A DNA stretch of 64,000 nucleotides from Caldithrix sp. (lineage in GTDB: Bacteria; Calditrichota; Calditrichia; Calditrichales; Calditrichaceae). The stretch covers positions 1 to 64,000 of the forward strand of contig DYOS01000003.1 in NCBI GenBank assembly GCA_020720405.1, given 5' to 3'. The position numbers were made by a program, and so were the translations under genes. This document shows, in pieces, positions 54,224 through 63,594 of the stretch. Under the pieces are notes generated by a model. The model was not told the DNA's origin. It saw only the letters and a program-made list of their open reading frames with translations, and did no database searches. Each line of letters opens with the position of its first letter. The first letter of the stretch is position 1.

Positions 54224-56560
54224 TTATATTTTAAAATTACCAATCAATTGGGCCATAGCCTGAGCTTCTTCGGTTAGAGAAGCAATAAGCCTGGCGTTGG
54301 CGCTGGCCAGTTCGGTGTTTTGAGCACTAATCCCGGAAAGACTATTCAGCGATTCAGCCACCTTCTGGGTACGCACACCCTGTTTGCCAGTCATTTCCTT
54401 AATATCCGTACTCGTTAAACGAAGTTCTTCCGCGCCCTTCCGTAAATCGGAAACAGATTTTATCTGCATATTGGCGCTTTCATCTACTTCTTCTGAAATT
54501 TTACCGATTTCCTGGGAACGGATCAGAATGGAGGATGACGAATTTTTAAGCGTTCCAAGCATTTCCACCACCTGACCGGTTTGTTCGAGTACAGTATCCA
54601 TAGAGGTTTTGATTTCGACGGCGCGGAGGGCATTCTGAGCGGCATTGGCGCCGGCAATTTCCGCATTTTTCAATGTTTTAGATGCCGTATCGATTAATCC
54701 GCCCAAAACCCCGGCCGTGTTACTGATTTGCTGGTTACCTTGCTCAACACGCTTGGTCGATTCTTTAATCAGGCTGGTAATTTCAGCGGCAGCATCCGCA
54801 GAACGGACAGCCAGTTTACGAACTTCATCGGCCACCACCGCGAAACCTTTCCCGTGTTCACCGGCCCGGGCAGCTTCAATAGCAGCATTCAAAGCTAAAA
54901 GGCTGGTCAAGTCGGCGATATCCGTAATGGTCGCCGTGATTTCTTCGATCTGACCGGAGCTTTCCCGAATGGCCGTCATAGCCTGTACCGCATCCTGCAC
55001 TGCCTGCACACCATCCCGGGCAATTTTTTCTGCCTCCTGTGAACGCTCAATATTCTCCTTCGATGCCGTCACAACCTGGGCAATTGCAGCGTCCAGACTC
55101 TGAATTACTTTTCCGGCTTCCTTTGCACTGCCAGCCATATCCTGCGTTGAATTTAAAATTTCCAAGACGATGTCATTGGTTGAAGCGATAATATTGATCG
55201 TATTGACTGAGCCTTCGAGCGCCACCCGTGATTTTTCTGAGAGCTCACCTGAATTTTTCATCAAATTTTCTGAAAATTTTTCTATCGAAGTGGAAAGTTC
55301 ATCGTTTTTAGATGTGTTCTGCTGTACTTCCTGGGCAGTTGTCCGGATATCCCGGATAACCCCGTCAATTTCTCCGGCCAGGGTATTTTGTTCACTGGCG
55401 CCTTTCGCTACCTGTTGAGCATTCTCCTTCACCGTGGTTGAAACCTGGGCCACTTTTACTACCGCTGTGCGGAATCGGCCCATAACCCCCTGCAGAAAGT
55501 CCATGAAAGTATTAAAATTTTGTGCAAGCTGCCCCACCTCATCCCCGGACTCAACCGGGATACGAAAGGTCAGATCCCCGCCGACTGTGGCCAACTGCCC
55601 CATCAAAGCGGCAATCTCGTTTAGGGGTTTGGTAACCCGGCGGATAAGAAAGGTCAAAACAAATCCAAGCAATAAAACTACGCCAATGCCTGTGAAAATA
55701 TTAGCAACCATAGTTGATCTGATTCTTTCGGCGTAGGGCGTATAATCCAATGGGAATACCACTACCCCTTCTGTTTTACCACTGTAATCATTAAAGGGGT
55801 AAATGCCGTAATAAATGTTATTTTCAATAATTGATGAGGGCTGATCATTTTGATAAGTTTGGCCAAAACGCTGAAGCATGGCTTGGGAGAGGATGAGTTC
55901 CCGGCCAGATTTGGCGATAACATCAAACTTTGATGCTTGTGCATTATAGTAAAAAATATATAAATCCTGGTTATTACTACTTTTCATCTTTTGGGCAAAA
56001 TTATCATCAAGACTGGATCCAAATTCCATTGAACCAATATGATTGTTTTTGAAAAAGACGGGGAGTACCGCCCGCACGCCGGCGCCAAACACACCCACAT
56101 CCACACCTATAGCCGGCCGTAATTCCCGGTTGGCAGTAACGATGGTCGGCCGGATTTGCGTCAAGTCGTCGCCATATTTTTCCAGACCGTGAACACGGAG
56201 AAACGAAGTAGCCGGAGCCAGGTGAAACTGAAACTGAGCCATGATCAGGTCTTTGTTCAGGTTGCGAAAAATCGGATACGTCAGCTCAGTCAGCCTCTGC
56301 CGGTCGCGATCGGCAAAAGCCTGAACGATCTGGTCATCTTCAAGCACCCACCTGGCCAATGAAAAAGCCCGAAAACCTTCGTTCTCAATCTGGGTTTTAA
56401 AAAAGGTGAAAGCTGATTCACTCAGTTTTTCGGCTTCATCGCTAATCAAAACTACCTGGTTAGTCGTTTCCCGCCAGGTTCTAAAAATTGAAAAAATAAA
56501 CACGATGGCAACAATCGTGAGCACCAGTTTGGTGGCAATACGCATATTTTTAAAGTTCAT
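54224..56560 (-). CDS. Methyl-accepting chemotaxis protein with Cache-type sensor
   Basis: This 778-residue chemoreceptor has transmembrane helix 1 (about 10-27), a periplasmic Cache-like sensor (28-285), helix 2 (286-306), HAMP (307-360) and a signalling domain (380-778). The sensor has the signature [18 protein letters not shown] and [15 protein letters not shown], the dCache_3-like type. The hairpin tip is [20 protein letters not shown]. No CheR-binding pentapeptide is at the C-terminus (LIGNFKI). It is the only receptor in this operon. Its ligand is unknown. Confidence 0.93.
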   Translation of the reverse strand: MNFKNMRIATKLVLTIVAIVFIFSIFRTWRETTNQVVLISDEAEKLSESAFTFFKTQIENEGFRAFSLARWVLEDDQIVQAFADRDRQRLTELTYPIFRNLNKDLIMAQFQFHLAPATSFLRVHGLEKYGDDLTQIRPTIVTANRELRPAIGVDVGVFGAGVRAVLPVFFKNNHIGSMEFGSSLDDNFAQKMKSSNNQDLYIFYYNAQASKFDVIAKSGRELILSQAMLQRFGQTYQNDQPSSIIENNIYYGIYPFNDYSGKTEGVVVFPLDYTPYAERIRSTMVANIFTGIGVVLLLGFVLTFLIRRVTKPLNEIAALMGQLATVGGDLTFRIPVESGDEVGQLAQNFNTFMDFLQGVMGRFRTAVVKVAQVSTTVKENAQQVAKGASEQNTLAGEIDGVIRDIRTTAQEVQQNTSKNDELSTSIEKFSENLMKNSGELSEKSRVALEGSVNTINIIASTNDIVLEILNSTQDMAGSAKEAGKVIQSLDAAIAQVVTASKENIERSQEAEKIARDGVQAVQDAVQAMTAIRESSGQIEEITATITDIADLTSLLALNAAIEAARAGEHGKGFAVVADEVRKLAVRSADAAAEITSLIKESTKRVEQGNQQISNTAGVLGGLIDTASKTLKNAEIAGANAAQNALRAVEIKTSMDTVLEQTGQVVEMLGTLKNSSSSILIRSQEIGKISEEVDESANMQIKSVSDLRKGAEELRLTSTDIKEMTGKQGVRTQKVAESLNSLSGISAQNTELASANARLIASLTEEAQAMAQLIGNFKI

Positions 56561-56603
56561 GGTTCTGTTCTCCCAAAATATATCCTAAATAAAAAATTTG
56601 AAT

Positions 56604-57116
56604 CTACTCAACCAATTTCTGAAGACCGGTTTTTTCTGACAAATGCAGAATTCTGGAAAAATCGAGTAAGATCAGGAGCCGGCCTTCTAACTTACAAACC
56701 CCGGTGATATAAACGGATTCAACCCCGGCGATAACAATGTCCGGTGTTTTTTCTATAACCGAAGCCGGAACTGCCGAGACACCAGTTACTTCGTCAACAA
56801 TAAAACCGATGATTTTATGCTCAATTTCAATATTCAGAATTCGTGTTTTCATCTCAACATTATTTGCTTTTATTTTTAACCGCTTGCGCAGATCAATCAC
56901 CGGAATCACCCGGCCTCGTAGATTGATAACCCCTTCCACAAAGGGCGGTGTATGCGGGACACGCGTCACCTCCTGGTAGCGGATGATTTGATTTACCCAA
57001 TGGATGGAGGTGGCAAATTCTTCAGTCCCAAGTTTGAAACTGACCAACTCAATCATCGATGATTCTTCTGTTCTCTCCGGATGACTGACCTGAAATTTTT
57101 CAGGATTGTTTTTCAT
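56604..57116 (-). CDS. cheW: Chemotaxis coupling protein CheW
   Basis: This 170-residue adaptor joins receptors to CheA. After a 20-residue leader it has MIELVSFKLGTEEFATSIHW, VTRVPHTPPFVEGVINLRGR, VIPVIDLRKRLK, IIGFIVDEVTGVSAVPASVI and GRLLILLDFSRIL, the complete CheW pattern. The start at 57116 is supported by AGGAG 5 nt upstream. It follows the CheB-like fusion gene by 55 nt and precedes the receptor gene by 43 nt. Confidence 0.95.
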   Translation of the reverse strand: MKNNPEKFQVSHPERTEESSMIELVSFKLGTEEFATSIHWVNQIIRYQEVTRVPHTPPFVEGVINLRGRVIPVIDLRKRLKIKANNVEMKTRILNIEIEHKIIGFIVDEVTGVSAVPASVIEKTPDIVIAGVESVYITGVCKLEGRLLILLDFSRILHLSEKTGLQKLVE

Positions 57117-57171
57117 ATTTGCTCCTGCAAAATATATTCTCCCCCTAAGCGGTGATGACTATCTGTTTCGA

Positions 57172-59193
57172 TCAGACATTTTCCATCTCCCGGAAAATAT
57201 CTGCCATACAATAATTATAGATTTTAGTACCCATGTTATTGATCGGGAAAACTTCCATCGCGGCATTTTGACGAAGTGCCGCTGTAATTGAAGTGGAATG
57301 CAAAGCTGTTGATGGATCCTGTACAAGCGTGTAGCCTCCCTGCCGGCGAATCTCGGTTAATCCGTCGGCCCCGTCGGTTTCAGATCCGGCCAGCAACACA
57401 CCGATCACCCGGTCAGTGGCAATATCGGCAACGGAAAACATGGCGATATTTAGGTTTTGCTTTAAATTAGATTCAAAAGGCCTGGCATTGCAGTTAAGAT
57501 GTAAATCAGAACCGGTCAAATTAAAACTGCCATACTGACTTTGAGGTATAAAATAACAGGTTCCGTTTTCAAGTCTGTGGTGTGACCCGGCAATTTGATA
57601 ATGCAATTCGGTATATTTTGTCAGATAATTAACAAAAACCGCTAAATGCTCCTCGGCGATGTATTGAAGAACGACAATTGGGGCAGCAATATCACCATCT
57701 ATTTGACTAAGTAATTGAAGCAGTGCCTGATAATTTCCCGAAGGGGAGGCCAGAAGCAGCAGATTACGATTGGCCGATATATTCGGGGGACTGTGGCGCC
57801 GCTTTGTTTTACGAAGCTGGATGTGGCGGAGACCCCGGATATTTATTGTTGACGCCAATTCAATTTTTGAAAATAATTCCTGCTGCTGCACCTCAAATTT
57901 ATCCTGTGTTTCCTGTACCGGCTTGGTAAAAAAATCTACTGCGCCAAAGCGTAAGGCTTCGAAGGTAGTCAGTGAACCCTCCTGCGTCAGGGCACTTAGC
58001 ATAACAACGGGGGTTGGATGGCTGAGCATGATATGTTTTAACGTCGTTAATCCATCCATACCAGGCATTTGCACATCGAGCGTAATAACATCCGGATGAA
58101 AGGTTTTTACTAACTGAAGGGCATCCGTTCCGCTCTGAGCCTCCATTAATTCAACCCCGGGCGCAACTGCGCGTAGCGAACGGCCGAGCATGGTCAGCAT
58201 TAATTTTGAATCATCCACAAGCAGAATTTTCAAATGATCTTTGGCCACCACTATTGTAGCGTCTGAAGAGTCCAGAGCCGGAACCCGTTCAACCAGTTTA
58301 CATTTCTTGTTCCGCTCCAGATAGAGGTAATTAAAAGCAGCAATGTTCCGGTTTAATTGATTGGCGGCAATCAACTCAGCCAGAGTAAGTTGATTATCGA
58401 TTAAGCTTAGATAAAACCAATGTGATGGATCGATATCATCTTCAATTACCTGACTGCGTCTTACTGGTACCAGCCTTAACAGGTCTTCCAGTTCATCGAT
58501 AAATTTTGTACCATCAAGCAATGCAGAATGAAACCCGGCTGTGAAATTTGCACCAATATTTTCCTGTACATCCCGTTGAAACTGGAAGGAGCCCACTTGC
58601 CAGGATAAGAGATCATACAGGGCCGACTCACCTTCAGCTTCATTTGAAAATACGGCAAATATCTCCCCCTGCCGGATGTGGATGGTAGCCTGCTTATTCA
58701 TATGCTGTAAATACAGTACACCTGTTTTCCGGCTCAGGTTGATAATTTGCAAAACATCGGGCAGACAAATCTCGGTTAGTAAACCATTCAGGGATGATTG
58801 TTTGCTTTTCAGCCGGTTGGCTTCTTCCAAACGCTGTTTTACCGTATGGATCAACGGAAGAAGCACTTCAGGTGACTCTTTTTTATTAAAAAAATCTACC
58901 ACCCCTAAAGCTTTGGCCTGCTCATGGTCTCGCTGCCGGTTATACTCCGAATAAATAATTTTTGGAATCTGGGCATTACTTTTATCTTCATTTATTTTTT
59001 GGATAAGCTGAAACCCATCGATGCCATTTAAATTAATGTCAATGATCATCAGATCAGGCTGCGGGTTTTCATTAAGACGAATCAAGGCCCTAAAGACATC
59101 ACTAAAGATTTCGGTTTCACCTTCGGCTTTACTGATCATACTTTCCAGTTTTGCGGAACTGGTTTCATCTTTGTCAATAATCATTATTTTCAT
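57172..59193 (-). CDS. REC-PATAN-REC-CheB-like fusion with a lost catalytic histidine
   Basis: This 673-residue protein has a receiver (1-118, acceptor D52), a PATAN/DUF4388 domain (about 130-240, SRKTGVLYLQHMNKQATIHI), a second receiver (320-435, D373, TKP lysine) and a CheB-type linker and domain (478-655). In the CheB part, serine S483 (LLASPSGN) and aspartate D607 (GSETDGADG) align with the triad, but the histidine in the QHM motif is tyrosine (IVVLQYIAEEH, Y511). Methylesterase activity is therefore unlikely. It lies 4 nt after the REC-REC-PATAN gene. PATAN domains take part in motility control in cyanobacteria. Confidence 0.85.
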   Translation of the reverse strand: MKIMIIDKDETSSAKLESMISKAEGETEIFSDVFRALIRLNENPQPDLMIIDINLNGIDGFQLIQKINEDKSNAQIPKIIYSEYNRQRDHEQAKALGVVDFFNKKESPEVLLPLIHTVKQRLEEANRLKSKQSSLNGLLTEICLPDVLQIINLSRKTGVLYLQHMNKQATIHIRQGEIFAVFSNEAEGESALYDLLSWQVGSFQFQRDVQENIGANFTAGFHSALLDGTKFIDELEDLLRLVPVRRSQVIEDDIDPSHWFYLSLIDNQLTLAELIAANQLNRNIAAFNYLYLERNKKCKLVERVPALDSSDATIVVAKDHLKILLVDDSKLMLTMLGRSLRAVAPGVELMEAQSGTDALQLVKTFHPDVITLDVQMPGMDGLTTLKHIMLSHPTPVVMLSALTQEGSLTTFEALRFGAVDFFTKPVQETQDKFEVQQQELFSKIELASTINIRGLRHIQLRKTKRRHSPPNISANRNLLLLASPSGNYQALLQLLSQIDGDIAAPIVVLQYIAEEHLAVFVNYLTKYTELHYQIAGSHHRLENGTCYFIPQSQYGSFNLTGSDLHLNCNARPFESNLKQNLNIAMFSVADIATDRVIGVLLAGSETDGADGLTEIRRQGGYTLVQDPSTALHSTSITAALRQNAAMEVFPINNMGTKIYNYCMADIFREMENV

Positions 59194-59196
59194 CGG

Positions 59197-60189
59197 TTAA
59201 ATAGCCAATTCTTCCGGCTCAAGCTGGATATTGCCGGATTTCAAAGTGCTTAGAATATCCAATGCCTCGGCTTCCCGGTATTGATTGAAAGTCATACTGA
59301 TAAATTCGCCACGCTTCATCAAAATACTTCCTGTACCGGCAGGACTTGTGATGGTCAATTTTCCTGAAAACCCGTTAATCTCACAGGTTTTTAGTACTTC
59401 AAGCACACCTTTCCGGCTCAGGTCAAAAACAAGTTCACGGCGTGGTATCACATTAGTCAGTCGCATTAACTTTAGTTTTAAACCATCAACACCAAGATTC
59501 TTATAGACAAATTCATCAACCCCCACCTTTACACCCTCCGCAACCATGTCTGAATTCCCGGAGGAAAGCAATAGAAAAAATTTAACATCCGGATTGGTAC
59601 TTTTCACTTGTTGGCAAAGCGTTGTGCCACTGCCGTCGGCGAGTTTTGTACCGCTAATTACCACATCGAAGGGTGATGAATTGAATATTTTTATTGCTTC
59701 AGCCACCCGGTCTGTCGTATAGATCGTATAGCCATCCCGACTTAGTTCATTTTCAGTTTTTTTTGAAATGATCTGATTGGATTCAACAAAAAGCAACCGT
59801 AAGTGGTGACCTGTATAGTGTTCCTGTTTGCGCAGGATATAGGTAAGCCGGACATTAAGGTCATTTAAATCAAACGGCTTGGTGATATAATCATCGGCCC
59901 CAATTTCAAGACCTTTTAAGATGTCCTCTTTCTCGCTGCGGCTGGAAATAAAAACAAAAGGTAAGGTGGATGTGTCCAGATTTCTTTTCAATGTATAATA
60001 AACTTCAAGGCCGCCAACCGGCTCCATTATCAGATCGCAAAGAATAAGGTGTGGTTTAAACTCACGAATATCACTTAATGCGGAAGCTGCTGAATTCAGG
60101 CACTTAACGTTAAAACCGCAGCCTTTTAGAAAGTCCTGGAGAATGTCTGTAACCAGATGTTCATCATCAAAGATAAGGATTCTGTTCAT
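59197..60189 (-). CDS. REC-REC-PATAN response regulator
   Basis: This 330-residue protein has a receiver with acceptor D52 (LILCDLIMEPVGGLEV) and lysine in YITKPFDLND. A second receiver (about 130-245) has FDVVISGTKLADG, lacking the aspartate (Ser/Gly at 179-180) but with the lysine in FVYKNLG. A C-terminal PATAN/DUF4388 domain (about 252-330, SRKGVLEVLKTCEING, then GSILMKRGEF) follows. The second receiver is probably a phosphate-independent pseudo-receiver. It lies 3 nt before the PATAN-CheB-like gene and 23 nt after the first CheB-like gene. Confidence 0.87.
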   Translation of the reverse strand: MNRILIFDDEHLVTDILQDFLKGCGFNVKCLNSAASALSDIREFKPHLILCDLIMEPVGGLEVYYTLKRNLDTSTLPFVFISSRSEKEDILKGLEIGADDYITKPFDLNDLNVRLTYILRKQEHYTGHHLRLLFVESNQIISKKTENELSRDGYTIYTTDRVAEAIKIFNSSPFDVVISGTKLADGSGTTLCQQVKSTNPDVKFFLLLSSGNSDMVAEGVKVGVDEFVYKNLGVDGLKLKLMRLTNVIPRRELVFDLSRKGVLEVLKTCEINGFSGKLTITSPAGTGSILMKRGEFISMTFNQYREAEALDILSTLKSGNIQLEPEELAI

Positions 60190-60212
60190 TTGTTGTATTT
60201 ACTGCTTTTCAC

Positions 60213-61220
60213 TTAGTACAACTCCCCCAGATTGGGTACAGCCGTTATGGTCAGCTTGCTTCTGCTATCTGAAATTTGTCGTATAAATTGCGGGAAAAGA
60301 CAGGTTTCCGGGGTGGCTGAAAAAAAAACAGCCCCGCTTTTCTGCCATTTGATAATATTTGCATCTGAAATAGATAGATCACTACTGAGCAAAACTATCT
60401 GCGCCTTGCGTCGCAGGTGTTCAGGAAAATTCTCCGGATGGGGAATCTCCCGGTTCTGATTAGGTCCGGTCAGGTTAATGCTGATTTTATTCTCCAATTC
60501 ATCAATCCTTATTTCCTGTTCCAACGAAATAAGAACTACTTTCTCGTTTAGGATGGTAATTGAATCACCGGCAAAAATTATCGGTTCGTTACTAACATCG
60601 TTTAATCTGCGGTTGAATGCCTTTAGTAATCCCGGAGGAAAGTCAAGCATTAGCAAGATTAGTCTTCCCGCAGGAAGCATGGGGTTCTGCATAAATCGGA
60701 TAACCTGACTCAGGGCGCCGGAACCACCGATCACCAGCACGATCCCTTTTATTTTTTGTTGAGCTGTTTCTTTTTTTTGAGTCATTTTCTGCCCGACCCG
60801 TACCCGCCGGATTGCTGATATGTTAACCTTTGACGCTTTTTTTACCTTTGCAATCAGCTCTGATTTTTGTTTGGCAATATCCCCTGAAATACTTCCCGAT
60901 GGCTTTTTAACAACTTCAACAGATCCCAATCGCCACGATTCAAAATTTATTTCCGGGTCATCAGCCAGGGCACTAACCAGAACAATGGGTATCGGTGTCT
61001 TCATCATAAAATGTTTGAGAGCAGTGAGACCATCCATGGTCGGCATATCAATGTCCATGGTAATTACATCGGGTTTAAGCGTCTGTGCTAATTCAAGCGC
61101 TTCCCTTCCGTTCTTTGCTGTCCCAATAACTTCAAGTGCTTCATCCGTACTGAAGATATCAGTCAAGGCTTGACGCATAAACTTTGTATCATCAACTACC
61201 AATAATCTAATTTTCTGCAC
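60213..61220 (-). CDS. CheB-like response regulator with a degenerate methylesterase domain
   Basis: This 335-residue protein has a canonical receiver of the CheB type (D56 in VITMDIDMPTMDGLTALKHF) and the CheB linker. Its C-terminal domain keeps the fold signs VLVIGGSGALSQ (S167) and FPPGLLKAFNRRLN. At the place of the catalytic histidine, however, it has aspartate (LLMLDFPPG, D193), and the GMGxDG aspartate motif is not recognisable (LLSSDLSISDANI). It is therefore probably inactive as an esterase. The start is GTG 61218-61220. It is the first gene of the chemosensory operon after a 283-nt gap. Confidence 0.83.
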   Translation of the reverse strand: MQKIRLLVVDDTKFMRQALTDIFSTDEALEVIGTAKNGREALELAQTLKPDVITMDIDMPTMDGLTALKHFMMKTPIPIVLVSALADDPEINFESWRLGSVEVVKKPSGSISGDIAKQKSELIAKVKKASKVNISAIRRVRVGQKMTQKKETAQQKIKGIVLVIGGSGALSQVIRFMQNPMLPAGRLILLMLDFPPGLLKAFNRRLNDVSNEPIIFAGDSITILNEKVVLISLEQEIRIDELENKISINLTGPNQNREIPHPENFPEHLRRKAQIVLLSSDLSISDANIIKWQKSGAVFFSATPETCLFPQFIRQISDSRSKLTITAVPNLGELY

Positions 61221-61503
61221 CGATCATCTCATTCTGGTTTTTTGTCTTTTAAATCAAAAAAATTCTCGGCACGTGAGAAGGATTCTTTATAAGTTTATAC
61301 AAAACATACAATATTATTAAATATTAAAATCGCTGGTAAGATTTATTGTCCGCTTTTGAAATGGTCTATCAAAAGATTCTGCATCAATCGGAAATAATAA
61401 AAATTCAAGAAGATAAATGAATTCAGGTAGCGGGGAATTCTACTATTTTTTATTCCAGAGTCGGACTTTTTAAAAACAAGAAATGTAGTGCTGCTTTTTT
61501 AAC
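61221..61503 (-). other. Gene-free stretch ahead of the chemosensory operon
   Basis: This A+T-rich stretch of 283 nt must carry the start signals of the chemosensory operon and the end of the recG transcript. TATAAA-like boxes lie near 61285-61310 on the minus strand, but no convincing -35/-10 pair was found. I saw no strong hairpin with a T-run. It contains no believable small gene. Confidence 0.4.
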
Positions 61504-63585
61504 TTAACTCAGCCGCTTCTGGCGCAGATGTCTCCGCGCAAATAAATTTACGGCATTCTTAAGTGCCTGATGCTCTTCTTTTTCCAGCCCGGGATCCCCG
61601 GCCAGTATTTCTCCGGCATCCTGCCGGGCTTTCTCCAGCCAGGCCCGGTCACGGATAATATTGGCCATGCGGAATTCCGGCAGCCCGCTTTGCCGTGTCC
61701 CGAAGAAATCGCCCCAGCCCCGCAGTTCCAGATCCACTTCAGCAATTTTAAATCCGTCGTTTGTTTCGGTCATAATCTCTATCCGCCGGCGGGCGATATC
61801 CGTTAATTCACCCACCGTTTTCAGAATACACCACGACTTTTTTTTGCCGCGCCCGATTCTGCCCCGCAATTGGTGCAACTGGGAAAGTCCGAAGCGTTCG
61901 GCATGTTCAATCAGCATTACCGTGGCATTGGGCACATCAACCCCGACCTCAATTACAGTTGTCGCGACCAGCAGATTTATTTCACCGGCCGCAAATTTAC
62001 GCATCACCTCATCTTTTTCGAAACCGGATAATCTTCCGTGCAGCAGACCAATCCGGAACTGCGGGAATAACCGGCTGAATCGTTCAAACCCTTCAGCCGC
62101 CGATTGCAGGTCAATTTTTTCGCTCTCCTCAACCAGAGGGAAGACCACAAAGACCTGCTCACCCTGCGCCAATCTTTCACCGATAAACTTATTGATGGAT
62201 GGCTCCTGCGTTTCATTGCGCCAGGCGGTAACTATCGGTTGACGGCCGGGCGGCATTTCATCAATTATGGAGGTATCCAGCGAGCCATACACCGTCAAAG
62301 CCAGGGTGCGCGGAATCGGTGTTGCGGTCATCACCAGCAGATCGGCCTGGGCGTTCTTACCCATCAGACGGGTGCGCTGACTGACGCCAAAACGGTGCTG
62401 CTCATCGATAACCACCAGTCCGAGATTCTTAAAATGGACCGCATTCTCAAACACGGCATGTGTTCCAACCACAATATGCGGGTTTTCCCGGCTCAGGTCT
62501 GCCATCAAAAATTCACGGGTCTGGGCTTTGGTACTGCCGGTCAGCAGACTGACCGGAATATCATAATCCTGCAGCAAGCGCTGGAAATTATAAAAATGCT
62601 GTTCGGCCAGAATCTCGGTCGGTGCCATAATCACGCCCTGATAACCATTATCCACGGCAATCAGTAAGGCCATCAGCGCCACCAGCGTTTTCCCGGAGCC
62701 GACATCACCCTGCAGCAGGCGGTTCATGGGTGATGGCTTTTTCATATCCGCTCTAATTTCCCGCATCACCCGTTTCTGCGCTTCAGTCAGTTGAAACGGC
62801 AAATCGTTATAGAGGCGGGACAGGGTGAAACCTGGTTTTTCAAAGGCAATGCCCTGTTGATTTTGATGGTGCAGATGCCGGGTGCGCAGCAGAATAAGCT
62901 GTTGCAGAAAAAAATCTTCATGTATAATCCGGTTCCGGGCGGGATCAAGTCCGGCCATGGTTTGCGGATTATGCAGGGTATATAAAGCTTCGGTCAGTGG
63001 AGCAAGTTTGTGTTTTTTTAGAATCGACTGCGGATAGAACTCGGTTTGGGTTTCAAAACTGTCCCGGATTTGTTGAAAAATGCGCCGGAAGAAATAAGAG
63101 GTCAGGTGGTTTTTCCGGAATAACTCGGTGGATGGATAAAAAGCCAGCACCTTACCCGTGTTGACCAGTTCCTCGCCCTCTTCGCCAAGCCGGTCATAAT
63201 CGGGATGAGCCATCTGAAAACCGCGGAAGAAGGTCACTTTTCCCGAAAGGGCCACCCATTCCCCGACCTTAAACCGATCCTTAAAATAATCGGCACCCTG
63301 AAACCATATTGCTTCCAGATAGCCATGGCCATCGGAAAGCACCATATAAAACTGGCGGGTCCGGGCGTAACGTAAACCCTGGTGTTTTATTTCACCAAGT
63401 ACGGTCACTTCCTGATCGGGCAGCAATTGGTCAATGGTTAAAATCTGGCTGCGGTCGATGTATTTCCGGGGGAAGAAATAAAGCAGATCCTGCAAAGTTT
63501 TAATACCGGCATTTTTCAGAATCTGGGCCCGTTTGGGCCCGATTCCCTTTATAAACTGGAGCTCCGAATTAAGATTTTCGGTCAT
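61504..63585 (-). CDS. recG: ATP-dependent DNA helicase RecG
   Basis: RecG reverses stalled forks and unwinds branched DNA. This 693-residue protein has the N-terminal wedge/OB domain (FIKGIGPKRAQILKNAGI, then VTVLGEIKHQGLRYARTR), LLQGDVGSGKTLVALMALLI (motif I), VIDEQHRFGVSQR (motif II, DEQH), VMTATPIPRTLALTVYGSLD and the C-terminal LVATTVIEVGVDVPNATVML and QLHQLRGRIGRG. It starts 9 nt after the LolD-type gene; ATG 63585 is preferred over GTG 63591. It is the gene before the chemosensory operon, with which it shares no obvious function. Confidence 0.98.
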   Translation of the reverse strand: MTENLNSELQFIKGIGPKRAQILKNAGIKTLQDLLYFFPRKYIDRSQILTIDQLLPDQEVTVLGEIKHQGLRYARTRQFYMVLSDGHGYLEAIWFQGADYFKDRFKVGEWVALSGKVTFFRGFQMAHPDYDRLGEEGEELVNTGKVLAFYPSTELFRKNHLTSYFFRRIFQQIRDSFETQTEFYPQSILKKHKLAPLTEALYTLHNPQTMAGLDPARNRIIHEDFFLQQLILLRTRHLHHQNQQGIAFEKPGFTLSRLYNDLPFQLTEAQKRVMREIRADMKKPSPMNRLLQGDVGSGKTLVALMALLIAVDNGYQGVIMAPTEILAEQHFYNFQRLLQDYDIPVSLLTGSTKAQTREFLMADLSRENPHIVVGTHAVFENAVHFKNLGLVVIDEQHRFGVSQRTRLMGKNAQADLLVMTATPIPRTLALTVYGSLDTSIIDEMPPGRQPIVTAWRNETQEPSINKFIGERLAQGEQVFVVFPLVEESEKIDLQSAAEGFERFSRLFPQFRIGLLHGRLSGFEKDEVMRKFAAGEINLLVATTVIEVGVDVPNATVMLIEHAERFGLSQLHQLRGRIGRGKKKSWCILKTVGELTDIARRRIEIMTETNDGFKIAEVDLELRGWGDFFGTRQSGLPEFRMANIIRDRAWLEKARQDAGEILAGDPGLEKEEHQALKNAVNLFARRHLRQKRLS

Positions 63586-63594
63586 CACCACGGC

